Shown here: positions 19,072 to 27,061 of the stretch, piece after piece
Numbering within the stretch: the stretch's first letter is position 1
Layout of the letters: every line of letters begins with the position of its first letter
Assembly (NCBI GenBank): GCA_012729455.1
Contig: JAAYDC010000006.1
Coordinates: 91,782-155,781, forward strand
DNA from: Chloroflexota bacterium
GTDB taxonomy: Bacteria; Chloroflexota; Anaerolineae; UBA1429
DNA: 64,000 bases
Direction: 5' to 3'
Translations under genes and position numbers: made by a program
Notes under the pieces: model-generated
What the model saw: the letters and a program-made list of their open reading frames with translations, nothing else
Databases searched by the model: none
What the model was told of the DNA's origin: nothing

Positions 19072-19167
19072 CGGGAGTGGATGGGAGTCGAACCCACCAG
19101 GGCCACTTGTGCAGTACCCCTCAACGATTTTGAAGACCGCGGAGCCCACCAGGACTCTTCCACCCCC
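19072..19167 (-). tRNA. selC: tRNA-Sec (selenocysteine, anticodon TCA)
   Basis: 96 bases. It shows every hallmark of bacterial tRNA-Sec: an eight-pair acceptor stem GGGGGTGG / CCACTCCC (one G-U), a six-pair D stem GAGTCC / GGGCTC closed on a four-base loop TGGT, anticodon loop CTTCAAA reading UGA, a long variable arm built on AGGG..ACT / AGT..CCCT, a five-pair T stem around TTCGACT, and discriminator G. CCA is not encoded. It implies selA, selB, selD and selenoproteins elsewhere in the genome; none is recognised in this window. The tRNA 5' end is only eight bases from the -10 box, so little or no 5' leader is expected. Confidence 0.94.
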
Positions 19168-19175
19168 ACAACAGC

Positions 19176-19204
19176 ACAATACCACGCCCCTGTTCAGCCG
19201 TCAA
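19176..19204 (-). promoter_or_regulatory. Promoter of the tRNA-Sec/tRNA-Glu unit
   Basis: On the minus strand TTGACG (19204-19199), 17-base spacer, TATTGT (19181-19176); transcription should start at about the first base of tRNA-Sec. Confidence 0.75.
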
Positions 19205-19207
19205 CAC

Positions 19208-19236
19208 TTGCCCAACGCAGGCCAGCATGCTAGAAT
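19208..19236 (+). promoter_or_regulatory. Promoter producing a likely leaderless mRNA for the O-antigen ligase-like gene
   Basis: TTGCCC (19208-19213), 17-base spacer, TAGAAT (19231-19236). Seven bases separate the -10 from the ATG at 19244. It stands back to back with the tRNA promoter, their -35 boxes three bases apart. Confidence 0.6.
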
Positions 19237-19243
19237 CACCGCC

Positions 19244-20722
19244 ATGAATCAACCTCTGGATGTGGCAGCTGTAACGCTTATCCGCAAAGGCCTGCGCGGC
19301 TCGGTCGCCCTGCGCGTGCTGACGATCATATTCCTGGCAGTCGCCGCCGCGCTGCCGGTCGGGATCGTGATCGGCGGTCTCGGCTTTATCTATGGCAGCG
19401 CTGTTCTGATCGCCCTGGCTGGCGGCTACCTGATGCTACGCAGCACCCAGGTCGGCTTGATCGCCCTGATCGGGATTATCTGCCTGCTGCCCTTTGCCGT
19501 GATCCCTATCGACATCGGCTTCTCGCCGACCTTTTTAGATGTCGTGCTGATCACCCTGTATTTTACCTGGATATCGCGCATCGCCACACACCGCGAGACC
19601 GAGTTCTATACCGATCCGCCGACCCTGCCGCTCTTGATCTTTGTCGGGTTGGCGATCGCTTCCTTTGTTCTGGGCCTGAGCAACGCCCGCCTGACCTCGA
19701 ACCTGCTGCGTCACTTTGCAGAGATCATCCTCGGCCTGTTGCTCTTTGTCCTGGTGATCAACACCATCCACGATAAAGCACAACTCAAGCTGATCGTGCG
19801 CATTCTGCTGCTGGCCGGCACCCTGGCGGCCCTGGTCGGTATCGCGCTCTATTTCATGCCCACCAACCTGGCGATCCGCCTGCTCTCGCTGCTGCGTTAT
19901 GTGCGCTACCCGGCTGGGCCCGGCGTGCTGCGCTACATCGAGGATAATCCCGAGCTTGCCCTGCGCGCCACATCTACCTCGGTGGACCCCAACGTACTGG
20001 GCGGCCTGGTGATCTTTATCATCAGTATGGCTGCCAGCCAGGCAATGGCCGACCGCCCAATCATCCCGCGTTGGATGGCTTACCTGTGCACCGTCATCCT
20101 TGGGATCTGCCTGATCCTGACGTACTCGCGCGGGTCGTTCGTCGGCACCGCCGCCGCCATGCTGTGCCTAGCGATCCGTTACCCGCGCAAGGCGCTGTGG
20201 GTGATGGCTGCCGGAGTGATCTTGCTGCTGCTGCCGCCGGCGCAGACCTATCTGCGGCACTTTATCTCGGGGCTGCAGCGGCGCGACCTGGCGACTCAGA
20301 TGCGTATGGGCGAGTACAAGGACGCCCTGCGCCTGATCGAGCGCTACCCCTGGTTTGGGGTGGGCTTTGGCGGTACCCCCGACCGCGACCTGTATCTGGG
20401 CGTATCCAACGTATATATGCTGATCGCCTCCGAAACGGGCATCACCGGGCTGCTCGCCTTCCTGGTGACGTTGGTGGCCTTTTTTATTCGATTCCTGACG
20501 CTGCCCTTGCGCCAGATGCGCGGCAGCGAGCTTGAACCGATCGCGCTGGGGACGGTGTGCGCCGTCCTGGGCGGTATGGTCGGAGGCATCTTTGACCATT
20601 ACCTCTTTAACCTGGTGTTCCCGCACGCCACCAGCCTGCTGTGGCTGACGGTGGGGCTCGGGGCGGTCAGCTTCAGGCTGATTCGCCAGGAGGTCGGCGC
20701 CAAGGACGCCCTGCCGGTTTAA
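19244..20722 (+). CDS. O-antigen ligase / polymerase family membrane protein (Wzy_C-like)
   Basis: 492 residues from the ATG at 19244. The frame is open further upstream but would run through the tRNA-Sec gene, and a promoter ends seven bases before this ATG, so a leaderless start here is most likely. About 12 membrane segments. The large periplasmic loop near residues 290-400 has LTYSRGSFVGTAAA and, after it, YPWFGVGFGGTP, both typical of O-antigen ligases and exopolysaccharide polymerases (the conserved Arg and the GxG segment). It probably joins or polymerises lipid-linked glycan on the outer face of the membrane. Ends at a strong terminator. Confidence 0.85.
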   Translation: MNQPLDVAAVTLIRKGLRGSVALRVLTIIFLAVAAALPVGIVIGGLGFIYGSAVLIALAGGYLMLRSTQVGLIALIGIICLLPFAVIPIDIGFSPTFLDVVLITLYFTWISRIATHRETEFYTDPPTLPLLIFVGLAIASFVLGLSNARLTSNLLRHFAEIILGLLLFVLVINTIHDKAQLKLIVRILLLAGTLAALVGIALYFMPTNLAIRLLSLLRYVRYPAGPGVLRYIEDNPELALRATSTSVDPNVLGGLVIFIISMAASQAMADRPIIPRWMAYLCTVILGICLILTYSRGSFVGTAAAMLCLAIRYPRKALWVMAAGVILLLLPPAQTYLRHFISGLQRRDLATQMRMGEYKDALRLIERYPWFGVGFGGTPDRDLYLGVSNVYMLIASETGITGLLAFLVTLVAFFIRFLTLPLRQMRGSELEPIALGTVCAVLGGMVGGIFDHYLFNLVFPHATSLLWLTVGLGAVSFRLIRQEVGAKDALPV

Positions 20723-20738
20723 GGCCGATGGAATAGCA

Positions 20739-20767
20739 ACGAGGCGCTGGATGATCCAGCGCCTCGT
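20739..20767. terminator. Bidirectional intrinsic terminator
   Basis: A perfect 12-pair stem ACGAGGCGCTGG / CCAGCGCCTCGT with a five-base loop, AA before and TTT after, between convergent genes. Confidence 0.9.
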
Positions 20768-20785
20768 TTGTGTTGGAGGATGAGG

Positions 20786-22216
20786 TTAATTGTTGATGCC
20801 GTTGTACGCGGTAAAGGTATCACCAAGCAGAGTTGTATTGAACTCTGTATGAATACCGGCAATCTTTTGCCCGTTGTTACTAAATACGACGACAGACCCT
20901 GTAAACTGGGTGCCCAGAGCAGGTACCACGGATGGACCGTACCACGATTTCGATGCACCAGGAGCGATATCACCACTGACAACCTGCGTGTCAACTTGGG
21001 TAAGCTGGTTCGAAAACACGACCGTTACTGTGGTCGTCGTGGTACCCAAGTTTTGAATGGTGATGCCACTATTGTATTGCCCGTAAAAAAGGCTGTCGAA
21101 TTTTGGGAACACTACGGTATCAGTAGCGCTTTCCTGCGTAAATGCAGAGGTGATATACGAGTGCCCGACGGCATCATTGGTTTCGTTGACAACACCAACG
21201 ACGGGTTGTGTCGATTCGATAACCGCTGCGCCTGTCCCAGAGAATCCAGCCGGGATACCTGATACTGGAGAGTTCGCCAGGAAGACGACCCACGCAGAAC
21301 CCGGTTCGATTTTTGGCGAAGCCTTTGTGAACACCTGGTTTCCGAACGTATAGGTGGCCGTCATGTAGGCCGGTTCCTCTCCAATATTCTGGACTTGGAA
21401 CCCGCTCTGATAATAAGTATAGTAGTTGACATCCATCTTGGGCATGTAGATGGTGGTTGCACCACTTGTGGCACCGTTGTAGCTCTCAAAGCCAGAGTTA
21501 CCCGCAGTAGTACCCGCATTTGCCTGGTTTACGACAACAGCCAAGCGGACGGTTGAGGTAATGACACCAGACCCGTTAAAACCGTTCAAAGACAAGGGCA
21601 GGTTGGCGTTGTCGTTCTGATAAAAGATCTTGGTCGAATATGCCGGCACCGTAACCACTTCGCGCGCTGCCGGCAGTGCCTGTCCTTTATCGCTATAGTA
21701 GTTAAAATAGACCGTGGCGGTAGTAGCCTCTGTGTTTTGTACGGCTACATACGTGTTCCGGTTATAAAAGTCCTTACGTAACATCGGGACGTAAACTTTG
21801 GTCGCCGGGATGTTTTCACCCAATGCCGATGCCATACGTGATGGATCGTTGTTGCCCACTGGCGTTTTTTGGGTATTAATGATGGCTACTACTGGGTAAT
21901 CTGAGGTCAACACGACAGACCCAACAAAGTTAACGGGCACACATGTAAGGTGGCTTGGCACAAAGAAGGTCCTTGACAAACCACCGGCGATCGTAAACGG
22001 TTCTGTCGGGCATACTATGGCTTGGCCTGCGTTTGCCGTCCCCGCAGCCCAATAAAAGGTCATCTCAACAGTTGCCGTTTCAGTATTCGGGTTTTGAATT
22101 TGAATGCCCGACACCCAAGTCCCAGCAGGGGGGCCACCCAGCACACCGGTAGAGCCCATCAACATACTGGCGACCAACAACAGTACGAGACCCAAGATCG
22201 CCACGATCTTACGCAT
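20786..22216 (-). CDS. Secreted surface protein built from four repeated beta modules
   Basis: 476 residues with a clear signal peptide (MRKIVAILGLVLLLVASMLMG) and a GGAGG site seven bases before the ATG. The rest consists of four related modules, each beginning with an exposed strand of the type VSGIQIQNPN, NTYVAVQNTE, SGFQVQNIGE and NSGITIQNLG, followed by a T/V-rich strand (ATVEMTFYW, ATVYFNYYS, YMTATYTFG, TTVTVVFSN) and ending with a segment such as FVGSVVLTSDYPVVAIINT, FNGSGVITSTVRLAVVVNQ or FTGSVVVFSNNGQKIAG. It is rich in Thr, Asn and Tyr and has almost no charge clusters. It probably forms a fibrous or S-layer-like exported protein; no catalytic motif is seen. Its composition (high Thr/Val, lower GC) differs from neighbours. 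Divergent from the radical SAM gene. Confidence 0.75.
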   Translation of the reverse strand: MRKIVAILGLVLLLVASMLMGSTGVLGGPPAGTWVSGIQIQNPNTETATVEMTFYWAAGTANAGQAIVCPTEPFTIAGGLSRTFFVPSHLTCVPVNFVGSVVLTSDYPVVAIINTQKTPVGNNDPSRMASALGENIPATKVYVPMLRKDFYNRNTYVAVQNTEATTATVYFNYYSDKGQALPAAREVVTVPAYSTKIFYQNDNANLPLSLNGFNGSGVITSTVRLAVVVNQANAGTTAGNSGFESYNGATSGATTIYMPKMDVNYYTYYQSGFQVQNIGEEPAYMTATYTFGNQVFTKASPKIEPGSAWVVFLANSPVSGIPAGFSGTGAAVIESTQPVVGVVNETNDAVGHSYITSAFTQESATDTVVFPKFDSLFYGQYNSGITIQNLGTTTTTVTVVFSNQLTQVDTQVVSGDIAPGASKSWYGPSVVPALGTQFTGSVVVFSNNGQKIAGIHTEFNTTLLGDTFTAYNGINN

Positions 22217-22252
22217 GTATCGCCTCCATAGCTTTCAGTAATTCGTCACTTT

Positions 22253-22281
22253 ATTTTACCGATAGATCTGGTAATAGTCTA
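22253..22281 (-). promoter_or_regulatory. Probable promoter of the surface protein gene
   Basis: Minus strand TAGACT (22281-22276), 17-base spacer, TAAAAT (22258-22253). The -35 box touches the palindrome at 22281-22298. Confidence 0.5.
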
Positions 22282-22298
22282 TCACCCATATGGGTGAT
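22281..22298. promoter_or_regulatory. Perfect 18-base palindrome, probable operator
   Basis: ATCACCCAT directly followed by ATGGGTGAT. It lies midway in the gap between the divergent surface-protein and radical SAM genes, next to the -35 regions of both. A dimeric repressor or activator could control both genes from it. Confidence 0.6.
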
Positions 22299-22323
22299 TT
22301 ATCGAATAGAATGCGCATCGATG

Positions 22324-22329
22324 TATAAT
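22324..22329 (+). promoter_or_regulatory. -10 box of the radical SAM gene
   Basis: Perfect TATAAT with no good -35 at 17 bases (ATCGAA at 22301-22306). The palindrome ends two bases before that position, so the promoter may depend on an activator bound there. Confidence 0.55.
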
Positions 22330-22375
22330 GGCACTCACATGTAGTCGGTACCAGCCGAGACACTGGGGGAAAGAT

Positions 22376-23386
22376 ATGAACCTTAGACAGCTGTTCAACC
22401 TGTACCGCAAAGGTGACGCCTACTTTAAACGAAAAGTGGCTGGCTGCGGATACCCCGACATCCTGGCAATCGAGTTAACCAATGCCTGTATGATGGACTG
22501 CGAGATGTGTCCGCGTAGTGCAATGTCCAGGCGTGTGGGTTTCATTTCCCCCGAGCTGTTCCAACGTGTCATTGACGAGTCAAAAGGGTACACTGAATGG
22601 GTTTGGTTGCATCACATGGGTGACCCATTATTGCACCCGCAGGCTGCCGATTTAATCTCTTATGCCAAGTCCAAAAGAGTCAAGACTCGCCTTTCTACAA
22701 ACCCATACTGCATCGATCAGGAGTTAGCCATTAAGCTGTTAGACAGCGGTTTGGACCTTATCCACATCTCCCTGGATGGTACCGATGCCGAGACATATCG
22801 TTCGATTCGGGGTCCGCGCGCAGATTATGACCAGGCTGTGAGTAATATCAACCGCTTTCTTGATCTAAAGCTGGCACGTAAATCACCTATCATCGTGCAG
22901 ATAGCTATTATCAGAATGCGTAAAACCAACGATCAGATCGACTGCTTTATCGAGCTATGGACCAAGCCGGGTATCGATAGAGTTGTTGTCAAAGAATTCA
23001 ACACCTGGGATGGCTCCCAACCAAATATCACGTCTCTCGGTGTATATGATAAAGCTGCGCAGGCACTACAATACAGTTGCAAGCATCCCTGGCTCAATGT
23101 GGTGATCCTTTGGGATGGCAGAGTGATTCCCTGTTGTAATGACTACGACGGCAAGTTGGTCTTGGGTGACCTGAATTCTCAAACCCTCCAGGAGATTTGG
23201 GATAGCCCTGCCGCACGAAAACTCAGAGAACAATTAACCAAGCACGATTATTCGGATAATCCCACCTGCGGAACATGCCTAGAGAAACGGGGAGCTCCTG
23301 CGAGTCGTTTCTTCCCCTTTAACCGCTATGTATGGGAAAGGCTACTGGCAAAGGCGATGCGGCGCGTGAATCCTCACGAGATGTAA
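22376..23386 (+). CDS. Radical SAM/SPASM domain protein
   Basis: 336 residues from the ATG at 22376, which has GGGGGAAAG just upstream. The radical SAM cluster motif is C-x3-C-x2-C in NACMMDCEMCPRS near residues 37-44. The barrel continues with HHMGDPLLHP and HISLDGTDAETYRSIRGP. The C-terminal SPASM-like region binds an auxiliary Fe-S cluster: WDGRVIPCCNDYDG and NPTCGTCLEKRG. Proteins of this shape modify peptides or act in sugar-modification clusters. Here it stands between a surface protein (divergent, shared operator) and a glycosyltransferase operon (convergent), so either role is possible. No short precursor peptide gene was seen next to it. Confidence 0.88.
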   Translation: MNLRQLFNLYRKGDAYFKRKVAGCGYPDILAIELTNACMMDCEMCPRSAMSRRVGFISPELFQRVIDESKGYTEWVWLHHMGDPLLHPQAADLISYAKSKRVKTRLSTNPYCIDQELAIKLLDSGLDLIHISLDGTDAETYRSIRGPRADYDQAVSNINRFLDLKLARKSPIIVQIAIIRMRKTNDQIDCFIELWTKPGIDRVVVKEFNTWDGSQPNITSLGVYDKAAQALQYSCKHPWLNVVILWDGRVIPCCNDYDGKLVLGDLNSQTLQEIWDSPAARKLREQLTKHDYSDNPTCGTCLEKRGAPASRFFPFNRYVWERLLAKAMRRVNPHEM

Positions 23387-23409
23387 AGCCCCGCCCTATC
23401 AAAGCATCC

Positions 23410-24414
23410 TTATTGCTTATTATGTTTGCGCATCCGAGTTGCTGCGGCATACCCGGCAGCTAAGAGAAATCCGAGTAGCTCTGAACCAATCAATATGAGG
23501 CGTCCCAGTAAGGCACCGAGCAATACTGTCGACTCCTCTACGATGCCTGACATAGAATATACGGCTACCGTCTCCCGCACGCCTATGCCAGCTGGCACGA
23601 TAAAGGTTACCAGTGAAACCAGATAAGCCGTCGTATTTGCAAATATGCCAGCAATCCACTGCTGTATGTTAAGCGGCTGCAGAGCTCGTAAACCCAGGGA
23701 GTATCCAAAACCCACAAATAACCAGGCAAGGCACATCATCAACTCGGCAAGATAATACTGTCCGATGTTGATGCGGCACCATGTTTTACGATGGTCATTG
23801 GTGATTCGTGTTGTTAATAACCGGATAATAAAGGGCGTTGCGACCAACATAGACAGGCATATAAACCTGACTACCCATAATAAACCTAGAGGCGCTTGTG
23901 CGGTCAGCCTACCCCAAAGCTCTGGGGATATTACCATGGCTGCTATCGAGATGCGCGTAATCGCAAGACCTATGAACTCTAGTGCAGCTGTCCATGACGC
24001 CGCTCTGACTGGAATCCCATGGCGTGAGGTTAAGGCCGCCTTGCCAACCCATTTCCACCCGTAACCCGGAACATACCCCGCCATGTTCGCGTACAGGTAG
24101 TCCGAGATTGAGTCAACCATAGCCGGTTTTTGACAGGTACTCTTGAGCATTTGGTACCAGATCATCCCGCCAAATAACTGACAGATAACCATAACCAACA
24201 AGGCGTATAACACGATAGGTACAGCTATCTGCTGGCTCGCGCTTTTAAGCTGTTCTGCGGCAGAAGCACCCCGCATATAAAGGTAATAGCCAGAGAGCAT
24301 AACCACTAGAAATGCTGCCAGTCCAAATAGAATACGTCCCCACCGACTTGAGCGTATTCGCTGAAAGCGCTCATATAAAGTCAGTCGTTGATGGGGGTGC
24401 TCACTATGGTCCAC
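23410..24414 (-). CDS. Flippase-like integral membrane protein (LPG synthase TM / UPF0104 family)
   Basis: 334 residues starting with GTG at 24414. About eight membrane segments. The signature stretches NMAGYVPGYGWKWVGKAAL and FIVPAGIGVRETV are the conserved G-x-x-G and P-x-G-x-G-x-R-E motifs of the lysylphosphatidylglycerol synthase TM (PF03706) family. Free-standing members occur in glycan gene clusters and are suspected to move lipid-linked sugars or phospholipids. Last gene of the six-gene minus-strand operon, 13 bases after the methyltransferase. Confidence 0.82.
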   Translation of the reverse strand: MDHSEHPHQRLTLYERFQRIRSSRWGRILFGLAAFLVVMLSGYYLYMRGASAAEQLKSASQQIAVPIVLYALLVMVICQLFGGMIWYQMLKSTCQKPAMVDSISDYLYANMAGYVPGYGWKWVGKAALTSRHGIPVRAASWTAALEFIGLAITRISIAAMVISPELWGRLTAQAPLGLLWVVRFICLSMLVATPFIIRLLTTRITNDHRKTWCRINIGQYYLAELMMCLAWLFVGFGYSLGLRALQPLNIQQWIAGIFANTTAYLVSLVTFIVPAGIGVRETVAVYSMSGIVEESTVLLGALLGRLILIGSELLGFLLAAGYAAATRMRKHNKQ

Positions 24415-24427
24415 TGTAAGCCCCCCC

Positions 24428-25204
24428 TTACTGGATTACGAGATCCACGAGCCTGGGAGGAGCTGGCCATTCCGGAGGAGTTGGTGCCAAACCTACGATA
24501 TGGGCCTTTGTGCATAGATATAGAAAGCTGTGTGCAAAATTAAACGGGATAAAAGGCCGGGCCAATAGATGCAGAAAGCGTCTCGGTCGTTTTCGATACC
24601 AAGCCCAATCGTCCTTGGAGCGAGGAAGCATCAAGTTATACCGCTTGACCTTTTGAACCCGTAAACCTGCTGTTTCGATGTAACCACGCCATTCATTCAC
24701 AGCGGCAAAGCGTTCGACCATCTGCTTGTGGTTTGGTCCAATGCCATGATGGCCTACCTGCCAGACAAGATCTGGCAAGTAGTAAGCATTCGGTACCAGA
24801 ATGAGTGCTTTCCCATCCCGCTTGAGCACCCTACGAATTTCGAGTAAGCCGGTTCCGGGCGAAAACAGGTGCTCCAAACTGCCCAGCATGGTAACATAGT
24901 CAAAGGACTGATCAGGAAATGCCAATGACTCGGCATCACACAGCGCATATCGGGCATCAGGGGCGTGTGATCTGGCTGTGTTCAAGGCTATTATGGAGAT
25001 GTCAACACCAAAACTAGCCAGTTTTTGGCGAGTAGCTGCCAGAAGCAGATCCCCCATGCCGCAGGCGATATCGAGCAGACGCTTTCCCGGGTGCGGCTCT
25101 AACAGGCTGATAATCCACCGGTAATACGTCTCCGAGTTACGTATGCCATCTTGTGAATACTTGGCATCGTAATCCTGGCTGACATCTTGTTCCGTAATGG
25201 GCAT
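24428..25204 (-). CDS. Class I SAM-dependent methyltransferase (Methyltransf_11-like)
   Basis: 258 residues. LLDIACGMGDLL near residue 44 is motif I, FGVDIS is the end of strand 2, DAESLAFPDQSFDYVTMLGSLEHL covers motifs II and III, and LKRDGKALILVPN is the post-motif strand. A basic C-terminal helix (YRKRPRRFLHLLARPF) may touch the membrane. Ribosome site AGAGGAAAAG. Fifth gene of the operon; probable sugar or glycolipid O-methylation, substrate unknown. Confidence 0.85.
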   Translation of the reverse strand: MPITEQDVSQDYDAKYSQDGIRNSETYYRWIISLLEPHPGKRLLDIACGMGDLLLAATRQKLASFGVDISIIALNTARSHAPDARYALCDAESLAFPDQSFDYVTMLGSLEHLFSPGTGLLEIRRVLKRDGKALILVPNAYYLPDLVWQVGHHGIGPNHKQMVERFAAVNEWRGYIETAGLRVQKVKRYNLMLPRSKDDWAWYRKRPRRFLHLLARPFIPFNFAHSFLYLCTKAHIVGLAPTPPEWPAPPRLVDLVIQ

Positions 25205-25214
25205 TCTTTTCCTC

Positions 25215-26336
25215 TTACACTACTCGTCTTACCAGACGTTCATATAATCCTAGCGTCTCGTAGACGGGCTGGTCAGTATTATACCGCTTGGCTTGATCAA
25301 GCCCCCTGCCGATCAATATCTGTCGATATGTTGGGTTGCTGGTAATCTGGTAAACCGCGGTCGCAAAGGCTTCGGGATTGGTTGGGTCGTCGACTAGCAC
25401 ACCCGCATCGCCGGTTGCCTCTGCGATGGCATCGCCGTGAGCAGCGACTACCGGGGTACCGCACGCCATCGCTTCTACACTCACCATTCCAAACCCTTCG
25501 TGCAGCGACGGGAACACAAAACAGTCAGCGGCACCCATGATAGCAGACAGGTCCTCCTGGGGTACTGCTCCAGTCATGTGAACGGGTATGTCATTAGCTC
25601 CTGCCAAGAGCTCCGCCAGGGCAGGATCAGCTGAACTGCTATAATTGCGCCCAACTAAAACCAGATCACCGGCATATCGGCCGCTTGATTTAAGCTCCCG
25701 ATAAGCTTGCACCAGGACCGCCAGATTCTTTTTGGGCGATATTGAGCCCACATGCAACAAATAGTGCTCTGGCAACTGGTACTTGGACCGTACCCGAGCA
25801 ATCGCTTCGGCATCCGGCGGGCGGAATGCTGAAGAAATACGCGGATAAATCACGGAAAGCTTCTTTTCGGGTATCCCGTAAAAATGCCGGAGGTCACGTG
25901 CTGTCATGTGGGAAATGGCGATCACATGGTCGGCGCGCGGCAGAACAAGACGTTGATACGATTGCCAATACAGCACATCCACTCGGGGAAAAAACTCTGG
26001 ATGAGCCAAAACTGTAAGATCATATACTGTTACTATGGATGGACAGGGACTACCCCATAACGCCTGGCACTTGATATGGTGAACAAGATCAACCTTTTCC
26101 CTGATAAACAGATTCCGCCAGGTTATCTGCGCCCACAGCCGTACCTGCATGCGTCCTTTGGTGGGAGCGATCAGCTGTTTTACATTAGATGCCTGCAAAC
26201 TGGGTTCTGGTACGCTGAGGATGATGAGATACTGGTGCTCTGCTCCCAGCTCCACCAGGCGTTCGAGCAAGTTGAGCGTGGCCGAACGCCCCCCGCCGGT
26301 GGCATCGATACCCACAGCATCGATAGCGATCTTCAT
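25215..26336 (-). CDS. Family 4 glycosyltransferase (GT-B)
   Basis: 373 residues. N-terminal MKIAIDAVGIDATGGGRSATLNLL has the glycine-rich acceptor-side loop. The donor domain has LHVGSISPKKNLAVLVQAY, VHMTGAVPQEDLSAIMGAADCFVFPSLHEGFGMVSVEAMACGTPVVA, including the E-x7-E motif (two glutamates in HEGFGMVSVEAM) of GT4 retaining enzymes. It should add a hexose to a growing lipid-linked glycan in the cytoplasm. Its ATG overlaps the stop of the upstream methyltransferase (ATGA), so the two are translationally coupled. Confidence 0.9.
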   Translation of the reverse strand: MKIAIDAVGIDATGGGRSATLNLLERLVELGAEHQYLIILSVPEPSLQASNVKQLIAPTKGRMQVRLWAQITWRNLFIREKVDLVHHIKCQALWGSPCPSIVTVYDLTVLAHPEFFPRVDVLYWQSYQRLVLPRADHVIAISHMTARDLRHFYGIPEKKLSVIYPRISSAFRPPDAEAIARVRSKYQLPEHYLLHVGSISPKKNLAVLVQAYRELKSSGRYAGDLVLVGRNYSSSADPALAELLAGANDIPVHMTGAVPQEDLSAIMGAADCFVFPSLHEGFGMVSVEAMACGTPVVAAHGDAIAEATGDAGVLVDDPTNPEAFATAVYQITSNPTYRQILIGRGLDQAKRYNTDQPVYETLGLYERLVRRVV

Positions 26337-27061
26337 CCCCGCGTCTCGACGGGCTTTACCAGCACCCAGTTAAAGTTGGGCGCCACTAGTACCAACCCGG
26401 CTAACAGCCATAACGGCAAACTGCGCATCCAGCGCCACCTCGCCAACGTCCCACCTAACGCATAACTCTCTGGGTCCTTGATCATCTGTGCAGTATAGTC
26501 ATGCACTTGAAACTGCCTCACCAGACGGCGCAGGCTAGTATAACTGTGCAGGTAGAGGGAATCCATCTCCTTACGACGGATTCGCTCTGCAAGGCGTCTG
26601 GCAACGGGCAATGGCAGCCAGTGTATAAACGGTAGCTTCCAATGAAATTCGTAAGGGAACAGCCGATTAGGACCGCTGAAAAAGCAGATACCGCCGGGCA
26701 CGAGTACCCGCCAAATCTCCTGCATCATGCGCTCGTGCTGCGGTACATGCTCATAAACTTGCGCACACACAGCATACTGGACAGAGTCATCGGGCAACGG
26801 CAACGCGCGCCCATCAGCCTGCACCAGCAGAAGCAGATCATTGTTCAGACCGCACGACTGCTTAAAGACGTCGTTACTGTATTCTACTCCGATGGTAAGC
26901 CGGAAGGCTTTCGCCAGCTCTTTAGTAATGAGGCCATACGCGCTGCCAACATCGACACAGACCGAAGCTAGCAAGGGAGTGGAAGCGACTTTATCAAATA
27001 CGGCTAGGATTTTCTGCGCCTTTGTGCGTCGTGATGCTGCATCTTGCAGAGGGTCGTGCAT
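26333..27061 (-). CDS. Class I SAM-dependent methyltransferase
   Basis: 242 residues from the ATG at 27061, chosen because it overlaps the stop of the upstream glycosyltransferase (ATGA); an open frame continues to 27175 without a start signal. Motif I is weakly conserved (CVDVGSAYGLITKELAK), followed by IGVEYS and DGRALPLPDDSVQYAVCAQVYEHVPQ, then LVPGGICFFSGPN. The C-terminus ends in a hydrophobic segment (LPLWLLAGLVLVAPNFNWVLV) that may attach it to the membrane. Coupled at both ends to GT4 genes, so it probably methylates the glycan they build. Confidence 0.83.
   Translation of the reverse strand: MHDPLQDAASRRTKAQKILAVFDKVASTPLLASVCVDVGSAYGLITKELAKAFRLTIGVEYSNDVFKQSCGLNNDLLLLVQADGRALPLPDDSVQYAVCAQVYEHVPQHERMMQEIWRVLVPGGICFFSGPNRLFPYEFHWKLPFIHWLPLPVARRLAERIRRKEMDSLYLHSYTSLRRLVRQFQVHDYTAQMIKDPESYALGGTLARWRWMRSLPLWLLAGLVLVAPNFNWVLVKPVETRG

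Noticed and set aside
19046-19243. N-terminal extension of the O-antigen ligase-like protein
   Set aside because: The extended frame runs through the antisense tRNA-Sec gene and its promoter; the ATG at 19244 is preceded by its own promoter.
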